A stretch of DNA of 64,000 nt, from the NCBI GenBank assembly GCA_031555935.1, contig JAVBTX010000019.1, positions 1 through 64,000 on the forward strand. The letters run 5' to 3'. The position numbers and the translations under genes are program-made. The number at the start of each line of letters is the position of its first letter. Within the stretch, counting starts at the first letter, position 1. The DNA is from Roseburia_C sp031555935. GTDB lineage: Bacteria > Bacillota > Clostridia > Lachnospirales > Lachnospiraceae. This document shows, in pieces, positions 17,084 to 24,880 of this stretch. The notes below the pieces were generated by a model. It saw only the letters and a program-made list of their open reading frames with translations, had not been told where the DNA came from and made no database searches.

Positions 17084-17920
17084 TTATGCTATATATGCTT
17101 CCGGCGTCTCTAATACTCTTGCTTCAAACGCATCTACCATTGCCAAAAATGCGATTAAAATCTTATGTGAAACATCAACCATTCCAAGGATATGTTCCAT
17201 CTTAAGTGTTTCATTATATTCTCGCGCCAGCAAATGAAATTCCGCATGAACACTTTCCAATGCCGCAAACTCACGGATATTACTGTATTTGCTCTTATTG
17301 GCATCATACCATTTTCCCATTGCGCATTCATGGTGGTCGGCAACATGAGACAATGTACCGGCATTATTCATGACATTCACAATAAAGTCCGCGTGATTAA
17401 TCAAACGAAGTGCCAATAACGAAATGATGTATTCATCCTCTACAACGGTTGTTCTTGCTTTCATAACATCTGTTAGTATTTTATTAGAGTCACTGAATCG
17501 GTTTAACACTTCTCCGACACCAGTAATTTCCTGACCATTTTTCTCCGCCTGATGCAAGGTCTTTTTATTTACATCCTCTATCTTGCCCATGCTTTTTTTG
17601 GTCTGTTCTGATAGTTTTCCTACTTCTGTCGCGACGACTGCAAACCCTTTTCCATGCTCCCCAATTCTTGCAGCTTCAATAGAGGCATTTATGGAAAGCA
17701 TCTGTGTTTTAAATGAAATCTGGGATATCTCAGATGAAATTGACTTGATATCATTTACACAGTGCTTTAATTCATCAGATGATTTCGAAATCTCGTTAAG
17801 ATTAATCTTAGTGGCATATGCCAACAAATCTGAATGAACCATTATAAAGCGAATAATTGCATTACTAAAATCCACTCTTCCTGCCTCAATACGTTCTTTT
17901 TGTTTGGATGTCAGCTCCAT
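17084..17920 (-). CDS. Soluble methyl-accepting chemoreceptor with C-terminal CZB zinc domain
   Basis: A 278-residue protein without any membrane segment. Residues 35-135 or so form an MCP signalling hairpin with SINASIEAARIGEHGKGFAVVATEV at the tip, which is the site that contacts CheA and CheW. The C-terminal 120 residues are a chemoreceptor zinc-binding (CZB) domain: an early His in LRLINHADF, then HHECAMGKWY and VHAEFH, the expected His/Cys zinc ligands. CZB receptors sense cytoplasmic zinc or redox state. The signalling part is short. No other chemotaxis gene is in the window. A promoter with an extended -10 lies upstream. Confidence 0.88.
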   Translation of the reverse strand: MELTSKQKERIEAGRVDFSNAIIRFIMVHSDLLAYATKINLNEISKSSDELKHCVNDIKSISSEISQISFKTQMLSINASIEAARIGEHGKGFAVVATEVGKLSEQTKKSMGKIEDVNKKTLHQAEKNGQEITGVGEVLNRFSDSNKILTDVMKARTTVVEDEYIISLLALRLINHADFIVNVMNNAGTLSHVADHHECAMGKWYDANKSKYSNIREFAALESVHAEFHLLAREYNETLKMEHILGMVDVSHKILIAFLAMVDAFEARVLETPEAYIA

Positions 17921-17990
17921 GATTCTTCTCCTTTCAACTATAAAACTATTATGATCAGTAGTAGCTTTTCCCCATCCACAATCCTTTTTT

Positions 17991-18019
17991 ATTATAACAT
18001 ATTGGGGGCGATTTAACCA
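17991..18019 (-). promoter_or_regulatory. Extended -10 promoter of the chemoreceptor gene
   Basis: On the minus strand TGTTATAAT has the TATAAT at 17991-17996. The -35 at a 17-base spacing is TGGTTA, which is weak. Confidence 0.5.
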
Positions 18020-18047
18020 TCATCCGCCCTTATTCTTTGATGCTGTT

Positions 18048-18560
18048 TTAGTTCGTTTCTATCTGTATTGCTTTCTGCTCAAGCCTTTTTAGAAAATCAT
18101 CTTTGCCATTGCAATAGCTCTCAATATCCTCAGGATATTTTTCCGCCAACGCCTTTTTTAATTCGCCATATTCTGCCACAACCTCTTGATGGGTCCGCAA
18201 ATAATCCCGGACTGCCAGATGGCGGTCGATATCAACATGATTACCTGATTCAAAAATATGAATCTGATGGGTCCGTTCGTCGCCACCCTTACGATAATAT
18301 CGTCTGCCGTGAATGCCATATTCACCCATGCATTCATAACCAAGCTTTTCAAATTCCTTGTTATATTTATCCACTGCTTTAATATCCGTGACCACCGGCA
18401 TAATATCAATCACTGGCTTCGCTGCCAGTCCTGGTACTGCTGTACTGCCGATATGATGAATATCTACTAGTATGTACTTTAATATCTCTTTGATTAATAC
18501 TGCTTCTTCTTCATATTTTTGTCCCCATGAGGGGTGATATGGTTCTACTATTATATGCAT
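18048..18560 (-). CDS. GrpB (UPF0157) family protein
   Basis: A 170-residue member of the GrpB family, a nucleotidyltransferase-fold group with no settled biochemical role. The conserved core is IGSTAVPGLAAKPVIDIMPVV, followed by HQIHIFESGN and VRDYLRTHQEVVAEYGELK. The ATG at 18558-18560 is preferred, since GAGGTG lies six bases before it; a frame four codons longer has no site. It stands alone between the chemoreceptor and the glycosidase. Confidence 0.9.
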   Translation of the reverse strand: MHIIVEPYHPSWGQKYEEEAVLIKEILKYILVDIHHIGSTAVPGLAAKPVIDIMPVVTDIKAVDKYNKEFEKLGYECMGEYGIHGRRYYRKGGDERTHQIHIFESGNHVDIDRHLAVRDYLRTHQEVVAEYGELKKALAEKYPEDIESYCNGKDDFLKRLEQKAIQIETN

Positions 18561-18737
18561 TATACACCTCATTACATGAATATCAAAATAAAGTCTGCTA
18601 TGATATTAATGCATATAATACAACATATTTCCCGAATCGGCAAGTCATAAAACTATTTTTGATTTTTAATTTTTAGTAAACTGATACAATGATAACTCTG
18701 CCCAACTATAATGATTCATTAATCTGCCGGCAAACTG

Positions 18738-18773
18738 CAAAAAAACAGCCGGCTATATCAGCAACCGGCTGTT
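18738..18773 (-). terminator. Terminator after the GH27 gene
   Basis: AACAGCCGG (18744-18752) pairs with CCGGCTGTT (18765-18773), followed by T7 on the minus strand. It lies within 10 bases of the GH27 stop. Confidence 0.9.
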
Positions 18774-18779
18774 CCTTAA

Positions 18780-20075
18780 TTAACATACTATTTCGTATAC
18801 CATACATCCATGCACAGGAAGCTCTGTTTTTATAACATCTGTTACATGAGCTATCTCCTCATTTGTCCAAAGTTCAATCAGGGTAGCATTGTTCTGGACT
18901 CCGAGCTCATTTGTGCTGACAGTAATAACGGATGTTTCATCCGATAGATTGAAAAATGCCACATAAGCGGTATTTTCCTTTTCATTGCGAGCCGTCCAAA
19001 TGGCTTTTTCCTCGTCCAGACAAATCTGGCGTGGTCGACAGTCTGGTGTCAGCATCTTAAGCACCCTGCGATTCGTCAGCAGAGAAATGGTCCAGTCATC
19101 TAATCTGGTCATTTCTGCTCCCAGCATCAGTGGCGAGCCAAACAAACACCACAGTGTCATCATCGTCCGCTGTTCTTCCTTCGTAAAATTGGTCTGACGT
19201 TCGCAGTCAAAGCCTTTTCCAAGCCACCCCAAGGGCAGCATGTCACAATCTGGATAGCAACCTTCTGATACATGATTCTGCCACAACTCACAGCGGTGAA
19301 ACATATCTTTTAACAATGGCCAGTTATCCCAAAAATCGTCGGTAATGCGCCACATATTCGCATAGTTTTCATAATGCCAGGCTTGCTCAATCAGTGCTGG
19401 TCCCGGTGAAAGCGACAAGACAATTGGGCGGCCACAGCGTTCTATTGCTTTTGCCAGCATCTCGATTTCATGGCGAGCCGAATACTGATTCTCACGATAC
19501 ATATTGGTGTTACAGATATCATCACACTTGATAAAATCCACGCCCCATGAAGCGTACAGCTCTAATAGCGAATCATAATACGCCTGCCCCGCTGGTGTAT
19601 TTGTCACGCCATACATATCCGGGTTCCAACCGCAGATAGAACTTGGATTTGCAATCTCATTGGCGGTTACTGCCGCACCCTTAATTTGATTATGCATATG
19701 GGCCGCTATTCTTGGAACTCCGCGCATAATGTGGATGCCAAATTTCAGTCCTAGCTTGTGGATATATTCGGCCAACGGTGCAAATCCTGCTCCGCCTGCC
19801 GCCGAAGGAAAGCGCTCCGGGTCTGGAAGCAAACGAGAATATTCATCCATTTCCAACTCGGAAAATGGAATATACTGAAACTTTTCTCGCTGTGAACCGG
19901 CTCCCCGGGCATACCATTCAATATCCACGACAATGTATTCCCAGCCAAATTCTTTTAAATGCGTTGCCATATAGTCGGCATTGGCTTTTATCTGTTCTTC
20001 ATTTACGGTTGTGTCATAGTAATCATAACTGTTCCATCCCATTGGTGGAACCAAAGCATAGGTATTCTTTTTCAT
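18780..20075 (-). CDS. GH27-family glycosidase, alpha-galactosidase-like
   Basis: A 431-residue cytoplasmic enzyme with a GH27 TIM barrel. Landmarks are PPMGWNSYDYY at the start, the nucleophile Asp185 in VDFIKCDDIC, and the acid/base Asp247 in MWRITDDFWDNW, followed by FGSPLMLGAEM and a C-terminal beta domain. GH27 enzymes remove terminal alpha-D-galactose; close relatives act on beta-L-arabinopyranose, and the unusual DYYD in place of the common W/F pattern leaves this open. The ATG at 20073-20075 follows GGAGATTAGA. There is no signal peptide, so the substrate must be imported first. No sugar transporter is adjacent. Confidence 0.88.
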   Translation of the reverse strand: MKKNTYALVPPMGWNSYDYYDTTVNEEQIKANADYMATHLKEFGWEYIVVDIEWYARGAGSQREKFQYIPFSELEMDEYSRLLPDPERFPSAAGGAGFAPLAEYIHKLGLKFGIHIMRGVPRIAAHMHNQIKGAAVTANEIANPSSICGWNPDMYGVTNTPAGQAYYDSLLELYASWGVDFIKCDDICNTNMYRENQYSARHEIEMLAKAIERCGRPIVLSLSPGPALIEQAWHYENYANMWRITDDFWDNWPLLKDMFHRCELWQNHVSEGCYPDCDMLPLGWLGKGFDCERQTNFTKEEQRTMMTLWCLFGSPLMLGAEMTRLDDWTISLLTNRRVLKMLTPDCRPRQICLDEEKAIWTARNEKENTAYVAFFNLSDETSVITVSTNELGVQNNATLIELWTNEEIAHVTDVIKTELPVHGCMVYEIVC

Positions 20076-20225
20076 TCTAATCTCCATTCTACGGAAACAC
20101 TGATACTATCCATTATTTATTTTAAAGCTTTGTTAAAGATACGCCTATTTGTATTCTGTCTGTAACATTCTTCTGCTATGATGCTCTCATACCGGTATAC
20201 GATAAACGCGAAAGGAGAATATGCT

Positions 20226-20438
20226 ATGAACAGTAAAGTAACTGTAATAAATGATGATGTTATTCAGGTAATCAATGGTGGCGCAATTTTAGCACCGCCA
20301 CCAGAAGCAAATGGCTGGTTTGCCGGCGGCAATGCCAATCAGGCACTGCAAAATATTGAAGCACATTATAACACTCAGCTTGAACATCCAGTCGATTTCG
20401 AGAACATTGATGATGCCCTAATTGTGCAGATTCCTTAG
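20226..20438 (+). CDS. 70-residue peptide with a double-glycine-like N terminus
   Basis: The ATG at 20226 lies eight bases after AAAGGAG, so the longer frame from 20178 is rejected. The product begins MNSKVTVINDDVIQVINGG, then AILAPPPEANGWFAGGNA, and ends in an acidic, hydrophobic tail. The first 19 residues resemble leader peptides cut after Gly-Gly, but no transporter or modifying enzyme is nearby. An extended -10 (TGCTATGAT) lies about 50 bases upstream. It is divergent from the GH27 gene. I do not know the family. Confidence 0.65.
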   Translation: MNSKVTVINDDVIQVINGGAILAPPPEANGWFAGGNANQALQNIEAHYNTQLEHPVDFENIDDALIVQIP

Positions 20439-20455
20439 ACTCGCAATTACTAATT

Positions 20456-20491
20456 GCTCCTTTTAGGCAACGTATTGTGTCTAAAAGGAGC
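20456..20491. terminator. Hairpin between convergent genes
   Basis: GCTCCTTTTAG (20456-20466) and CTAAAAGGAGC (20481-20491) pair perfectly over 11 bases. The stop codon of the DJ-1 gene is part of the stem. A shared terminator for both strands is likely, although the T-runs are short. Confidence 0.6.
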
Positions 20492-21038
20492 TTGTATATA
20501 CTAATCCCTTCTCAACACTCCGGGCGGTTTCCCCATCACCCAGATAACGGACAATTGCCAATGCAAATTCGATAGACGTTCCCATGCCACGGCTCGTAAT
20601 AATATTGCCATCGATAACCACATCATCGGTAGAACAAGTTGCTCCAGTTAATTTTTCTTCATGACCTGGGTGACAGGTTGCATTCTTACCCACCAAAATC
20701 CCTGCTGCCCCTAAGACCGTCGGAGCGGCACAGATAGCTGCCACCAATTTTCCCGTCATGGCAAATTCTTTCAACTGTGCATTCACAATTTCATCCGCAC
20801 CCAAATTCAAGGTCCCTGGCATTCCACCCGGTAACACCAGACCATCAAATTCACTATAATTTACTTCCGTGCTTAATGCATCCGCAATAAAGGTAATACC
20901 ATGTGAACCAGTTACTTCTTTTTTTCCATTTATAGAAATCATTGTTATTTCTATATTTGCCCGTCTTGCAATATCAACAACGGTAAGTCCTTCAATTTCT
21001 TCACAGCCCTCAGCCATAAATATTCCAATTTTTTTCAT
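20481..21038 (-). CDS. DJ-1/PfpI family protein
   Basis: A 185-residue protein of the DJ-1/ThiJ/YajL class. It starts MKKIGIFMAEGCEEIE, has LVLPGGMPGTLNLG near 70, and the reactive Cys103 in VAAICAAPTVLG, with ITSRGMGTSIEFAL later. Such proteins act as glyoxalases, deglycases or redox sensors. The ATG at 21036-21038 matches the family N terminus; the longer frame overlaps the upstream gene. It follows the DUF4003 gene by 20 bases and is probably co-transcribed with it. Confidence 0.92.
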   Translation of the reverse strand: MKKIGIFMAEGCEEIEGLTVVDIARRANIEITMISINGKKEVTGSHGITFIADALSTEVNYSEFDGLVLPGGMPGTLNLGADEIVNAQLKEFAMTGKLVAAICAAPTVLGAAGILVGKNATCHPGHEEKLTGATCSTDDVVIDGNIITSRGMGTSIEFALAIVRYLGDGETARSVEKGLVYTSSF

Positions 21039-21058
21039 ATCTATTCTCTTGCTCCTTC

Positions 21059-22045
21059 TTATGATGATGCACTTGCTGCTGCCGCACTGCTGGCCGCAAT
21101 CGCCGCACATATTGCCACTTGTTGGGCAATAACAATTGCAACAACACTGTTGATTGCCGCCGTTGTCAACGTTGATTGTTCTGCATTGATATAATTATCA
21201 GCGACAAGCATTCCCGCATACATCAGCCTTTGTTTTGCGCCAATGCCAAACATTCCGAACCCTTTTTGCGTTTTTAAATACGCGTCCACCTCAGTAATTT
21301 CGCTTACTAGAGTCTTTGCGTCCACCTCCAAAAGCGCCAGCACTCCGAGCGTTGGCAGTTCATAGCTGGTTCCATATTTGCAGCCTTCCCTTTTAAATAG
21401 CTCAAATAATTCCATTAGCTTACGACATTTTGCATCTGGCAATCCTTCGCCCAATGCCAACACATGGCTAAGTGACTGAACCGAATTGCCCGTAAAAAAG
21501 TTGGGCTTTAGTAATTGATAGCATTGTTCCATATCATGAATTAGCTGCTCATTGCTTTTCTCTGACAATGCCAATACTGCCGCTAAGGTACTGTCCTCGC
21601 TTGAGGTCAGAAAGGGATGCTCATTTTTCATCTGATTATAAATCTCTCTGGTTCGCATCGCTACATGCTTATACTCTGCTGGTTGAGCCAGATTCTCAAC
21701 AATTAAGGCTGCAACCGGCAGATAATCTGAGGCCCAGAAATGTTCTTTTAACAGTTGATATACCTGCAACGTCTGTTCCATTTTGCGCTCTGGCTGTTCG
21801 GACACCGCTAAGAATGAAGCGATTACCAACCGTGAAATGCCACGGAAGTTTGAAAACAGACCAGTTTTCTGTTTTAACACACTGACACATTCCTTTAACC
21901 AAGCCGCATCTACTCGCTTATTCTTTTCGGTAAATACATTGGCGCAGATTGGATACAAATACGAATTTTCCCACACAAAACCACTTCGAATTGTATTGTA
22001 ATTTTCAATAAATAACTCACACCGTTTTTTTAATGTTTCTGTCAT
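21059..22045 (-). CDS. DUF4003 family protein
   Basis: A 328-residue, mostly helical protein resembling the DUF4003 family of Firmicutes. It has repeated helical segments (LSHVLALGEG, TLGVLALLEV, STLAAVLALSE) with a low-complexity Ala/Ser tail. KQRLMYAGMLVADNY is the conserved end block. The function is unknown. It follows the DUF6483 gene by about 20 bases with an AAGGAGGGCAATACA site. Because the C-terminal 35 residues are hydrophobic and Ala-rich they may touch the membrane. Confidence 0.8.
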   Translation of the reverse strand: MTETLKKRCELFIENYNTIRSGFVWENSYLYPICANVFTEKNKRVDAAWLKECVSVLKQKTGLFSNFRGISRLVIASFLAVSEQPERKMEQTLQVYQLLKEHFWASDYLPVAALIVENLAQPAEYKHVAMRTREIYNQMKNEHPFLTSSEDSTLAAVLALSEKSNEQLIHDMEQCYQLLKPNFFTGNSVQSLSHVLALGEGLPDAKCRKLMELFELFKREGCKYGTSYELPTLGVLALLEVDAKTLVSEITEVDAYLKTQKGFGMFGIGAKQRLMYAGMLVADNYINAEQSTLTTAAINSVVAIVIAQQVAICAAIAASSAAAASASS

Positions 22046-22066
22046 TGTATTGCCCTCCTTTATTTT

Positions 22067-22456
22067 TCACACTTCGTCCAGTTCCACCAGCGTATTCATC
22101 ATCTCTGCATAGCCATATTTTCCGGTGACATATTTTATTCCATCACGCACTTCTTCCTGAGAGAAATCATGTTCCTCCAGGTAATCAGCCGACTTCTGGT
22201 TCAAGTAATCATAAAATACCAGCGCTAACTTCATATCTTCCAAACTGCCAGCATCGAGCCATTCTAAAAGTTCGTTTTCAGCTTCATTGATGTTTCCTTC
22301 ATCAATCAGCTTTTTTAATTTTCGATACATCATTTCTCTTTCTATCTCCTCAAAAACTATCTCTTCCTGAGGATAGGTATCTACTCGAAATACTAACAGC
22401 AATAATGCTCTGACTGCCTGATGTATCATTCGCATAATATAGTCTTGTTCTACCAT
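22067..22456 (-). CDS. DUF6483-like small helical protein
   Basis: A 129-residue acidic helical protein that starts MVEQDYIMRMIHQAVRALLLLVF and looks like the DUF6483 family of Clostridia. It has a TPR-like middle (MYRKLKKLIDEGNINEAENELLEWL). The ATG at 22454-22456 follows AAAGGGAAGG; the frame 14 codons longer lacks a site. It is the first gene of a unit with the DUF4003 and DJ-1 genes. Function unknown. Confidence 0.78.
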   Translation of the reverse strand: MVEQDYIMRMIHQAVRALLLLVFRVDTYPQEEIVFEEIEREMMYRKLKKLIDEGNINEAENELLEWLDAGSLEDMKLALVFYDYLNQKSADYLEEHDFSQEEVRDGIKYVTGKYGYAEMMNTLVELDEV

Positions 22457-22514
22457 TATCGACCTTCCCTTTCTTATCTTGATTGAAATATGAGGCAATG
22501 ATTCATATGAGCAA

Positions 22515-22543
22515 TTGACACATGTTTCATATAAAATTATAAT
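22515..22543 (+). promoter_or_regulatory. Consensus sigma-A promoter of the nitroreductase gene
   Basis: TTGACA (22515-22520) and TATAAT (22538-22543) are perfect matches 17 bases apart, 36 bases before the start codon. Confidence 0.9.
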
Positions 22544-22578
22544 AGTACAAAAGCATTAAAAAAACAAGGAGGTTGCAT

Positions 22579-23085
22579 ATGACTGTTACCGAAGCAATAC
22601 AGACAAGAAGAAGTGTCCGCAAATATGTCCCGGATGCAGAAATTCCTCAGGAACACATGGAACAGATTCTGACTGCCGGAATGATGGCTCCATCTGCCTG
22701 CAATACCCGTCCGTGGAGTTTTGTGGTTGTGAAAAATCGTAACATACTAAGAGAAATCCAAAATGTAAATCCATATACTTCCATGCTTGAAACTGCCTCG
22801 CTGGCAATTATCGTTGTCGCTCACCCAGAGGTTCAAAGCGGCAATTGCGATGGCTATTTTCCGGAAGACTGCGGCGCTGCTACCCAGAATATCTTATTAC
22901 AGGCTTGGGAATTAGGCTATGGAACTTGCTGGTGTGGGGTTTACCCGCAAGAAGAACGGATTACAGATATGAAGCGGATTCTAAGCATTGATGCGACCCC
23001 ATTTAACGTGATTGCGCTTGGTGTTCCGGACGAAGCACCTGCCGCCAGAGGTTTCTTTGATCCTACCAAAGTGACTTATCTATAA
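22579..23085 (+). CDS. Nitroreductase family protein
   Basis: A 168-residue FMN enzyme. It has the family start TEAIQTRRSVRKYVPD, APSACNTRPWSFVVV at 40-55, and the GYGTCWCGVYPQEERITDMKRIL region that closes the flavin site. It reduces nitro groups, quinones or similar acceptors with NAD(P)H. The ATG at 22579 lies six bases after AAGGAGG; the TTG two codons earlier overlaps that spacing. It is a single-gene unit with a consensus promoter and a terminator. Confidence 0.93.
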   Translation: MTVTEAIQTRRSVRKYVPDAEIPQEHMEQILTAGMMAPSACNTRPWSFVVVKNRNILREIQNVNPYTSMLETASLAIIVVAHPEVQSGNCDGYFPEDCGAATQNILLQAWELGYGTCWCGVYPQEERITDMKRILSIDATPFNVIALGVPDEAPAARGFFDPTKVTYL

Positions 23086-23091
23086 AATATT

Positions 23092-23142
23092 GAGGACTAT
23101 CGCCTTCCCATCTTTTGGCGGTAGTCCTCACATTCATTTTTT
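23092..23142 (+). terminator. Terminator after the nitroreductase gene
   Basis: The 13-base arms 23092-23104 and 23117-23129 pair, and a run of six T follows at about 23137. Confidence 0.85.
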
Positions 23143-23228
23143 ATGTAAATGCATGCAAAAAGTTTATCTAAAATTTATTTAATCTAAAATGGGCATACTA
23201 ATGATATTGCAGAGAAAGGATGATTGTT

Positions 23229-23681
23229 ATGGAAATTGAACGCAAATATTTAATCGAAGAGGTACCAGAAAATTTAGATGCTTATGAATTTAAACAAATC
23301 GAGCAGGGCTATCTGTGTACCGCACCAGTGGTTCGTATCCGCCGTGCCAATGAGGACTATATTCTAACCTATAAAGGCAGTGGCCTGATGGTTCGGGAGG
23401 AACATAATCTAGCTCTGACCAAGGAAGGGTATGAACATTTAAAAACCAAAGTCGATGGTATTCTAATCGAAAAAAAGCGCTATCTGATTCCGCTGGGCGG
23501 CACCCTAACCATCGAACTTGATATTTTCGAAGGAAAGTTGACCGGGCTTGTTCTCGCCGAAGTTGAATTCGAAAATGAGGACGAAGCCAATGCCTTCACT
23601 CCGCCAGAATGGTTCGGCGAAGATGTGACATTTTCCAGTGATTATCATAATAGCACTCTTAGTCAAAAAGGCTTATCCTAA
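23229..23681 (+). CDS. CYTH-domain (triphosphate tunnel) phosphohydrolase
   Basis: A 150-residue protein of the CYTH/TTM superfamily. It begins MEIERKYLI, the ExExK signature that binds metal and triphosphate. VRIRRANEDYILTYKG and IEKKRYLIPL are the basic tunnel strands, and ELDIFEGKLTGLVLAEVEFE supplies the acidic metal site. Bacterial members hydrolyse inorganic triphosphate. The ATG at 23229 follows AAAGGATGATTGTT. Its stop codon is inside the terminator stem. Confidence 0.92.
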   Translation: MEIERKYLIEEVPENLDAYEFKQIEQGYLCTAPVVRIRRANEDYILTYKGSGLMVREEHNLALTKEGYEHLKTKVDGILIEKKRYLIPLGGTLTIELDIFEGKLTGLVLAEVEFENEDEANAFTPPEWFGEDVTFSSDYHNSTLSQKGLS

Positions 23682-23728
23682 GCCTTCAGGTTTATCCTAA
23701 ACCCGGGGGCTTAGGATAAGCCCTTTTT
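23670..23728. terminator. Bidirectional terminator between convergent genes
   Basis: A 15-bp perfect stem (23670-23684 with 23708-23722) with T5 after it on the plus strand and T4-5 on the minus strand. The loop holds a second small palindrome (GGTTTATCCTAAACC). It serves both the CYTH gene and the DUF1653 gene, whose ends overlap or abut it. Confidence 0.88.
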
Positions 23729-24293
23729 ATCTTAATCTCGACGTTTCATATCTTGCCTGCGTGGCAACGCATTGCTTTAGCTGCGAGAAACGCTCTGATA
23801 AGTCGCCTTCCGGTATGACCACATCTAAGATAACAGAAAAATCGTTAATCAATCGCTCGGTCATATTGGATTCCAGCGCCTGCAAGACTTTATATTTATC
23901 ATGGTAAGTATCGGCATCTAAAAATCTCAGCAGTCGCGGGTCTGCCGTTTCTTCTTCCGTCGGTTTCGCCATTTGCGGTGCTGCTGCGGTGACTGGCTGC
24001 GATTCGCTCGGTGATAGCGCTACTGTAACTGGCTGTGATTCCATCGGTGGTAACGCATCAGCAGTAATTTTTTCAAAACGATATTTCTGCTTCACCTGAG
24101 GATATTTCTGATGCTCTACTTCACTTACAAACATTTCCAGTGGTCTGGCATACGTTCCAAATTCGCCATACATCGCCTGATAAATCACCAGCTCCTGACC
24201 GGTTTCCGAATGTTTTGCAATTGTTATAATCTGATAAATTTTATTTTTAAAATGCCGGTACAATTCACCGGGATTTGGTCTTCTGCTTTCCAT
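23727..24293 (-). CDS. DUF1653-domain protein
   Basis: A 188-residue protein whose first 70 residues are a DUF1653 domain: PGELYRHFKNKIYQII, KHSETGQELVIYQAMYGEFGTYARPLEMF. The middle is a Pro/Gln/Ala/Val linker with two near copies of ESQPVTVA, and the C terminus is a helical domain found with such proteins (FLDADTYHDKYKVLQAL). AAGGAGCGACAACA precedes the ATG. It follows the anchored protein gene at 24306 by 12 bases. Function unknown. Confidence 0.85.
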   Translation of the reverse strand: MESRRPNPGELYRHFKNKIYQIITIAKHSETGQELVIYQAMYGEFGTYARPLEMFVSEVEHQKYPQVKQKYRFEKITADALPPMESQPVTVALSPSESQPVTAAAPQMAKPTEEETADPRLLRFLDADTYHDKYKVLQALESNMTERLINDFSVILDVVIPEGDLSERFSQLKQCVATQARYETSRLR

Positions 24294-24305
24294 TGTTGTC
24301 GCTCC

Positions 24306-24860
24306 TTATAATGTATATCGATTTAGCATTTCAATTCCCTCTGAAACAAAATCACGCTCAAAAGTCATTTCTGTCGAATAGCCTTTTGCCAGTATCTCTT
24401 CCACATCCTTCATCAACCCGATACTCTCTGGCTGTGTTAATATGGACGACTCCTGGGAAATCATTTCATTCTGCGGTGATGCCTGCGACTGCTGTACCGG
24501 TGATGCCACCTTTGACTGTGTTACCGGTGATTTTGCCTTCGGCTGTTGCACCGCGGTTGGTGTTTTTGGCCTTGGCTGCTGCACTGGGGTTATGGGCTGC
24601 GGTTTTGCCTTCGACTGCTGTACCGTCGTCGATGATGCTGGTGCTGCATTCCGTTGCTGCCATGCTTGTGCTGTCTGCTGCATCGTCGCATTCGTCACCT
24701 GCTGCGTCTTTTCCTTCAGTTGCTGCCAAGCCTGCGCCGTCTGCTGTGCTCCGGCTGGTTGTTTATAGGTTTTACCTTGCTGACCGGATTTATTCTTGGC
24801 ATTCTTTCTGACAATAAAAAATATCAGAGCTCCCCAAAATAGTAATGAAATACATTCCAT
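24306..24860 (-). CDS. Membrane-anchored Gln/Pro-rich protein
   Basis: A 184-residue protein of unknown family. A single membrane helix (ISLLFWGALIFFIV) at the N terminus is followed by a Lys-rich stop, then about 100 residues of Gln/Pro/Ala low complexity, including two copies of QQTAQAWQQ and several VQQ-x-K/R repeats. A short folded C terminus (MKDVEEILAKGYSTEMTFE) closes it. The ATG at 24858-24860 is six bases after GGAG. The charge pattern suggests the tail is cytoplasmic. It may be a scaffold or phosphorylation substrate, but that is a guess. Confidence 0.7.
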   Translation of the reverse strand: MECISLLFWGALIFFIVRKNAKNKSGQQGKTYKQPAGAQQTAQAWQQLKEKTQQVTNATMQQTAQAWQQRNAAPASSTTVQQSKAKPQPITPVQQPRPKTPTAVQQPKAKSPVTQSKVASPVQQSQASPQNEMISQESSILTQPESIGLMKDVEEILAKGYSTEMTFERDFVSEGIEMLNRYTL

Positions 24861-24880
24861 AATAATCTCCATTCTTCCTT

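Noticed and set aside
20178..20225. A longer start for the 70-residue peptide
   Set aside because: The ribosome-binding site AAAGGAG would lie inside the coding region; the ATG at 20226 fits it.
21045..21110. Longer start of the DJ-1 protein with a Cys-rich lead
   Set aside because: It overlaps the end of the upstream gene and does not match the family; the ATG at 21036-21038 does.
24442..24768. A 108-residue Cys-rich frame on the plus strand
   Set aside because: It is the complement of the Gln/Pro-rich coding region; the Cys richness comes from Gln/Ala codons read backwards. No ribosome-binding site.
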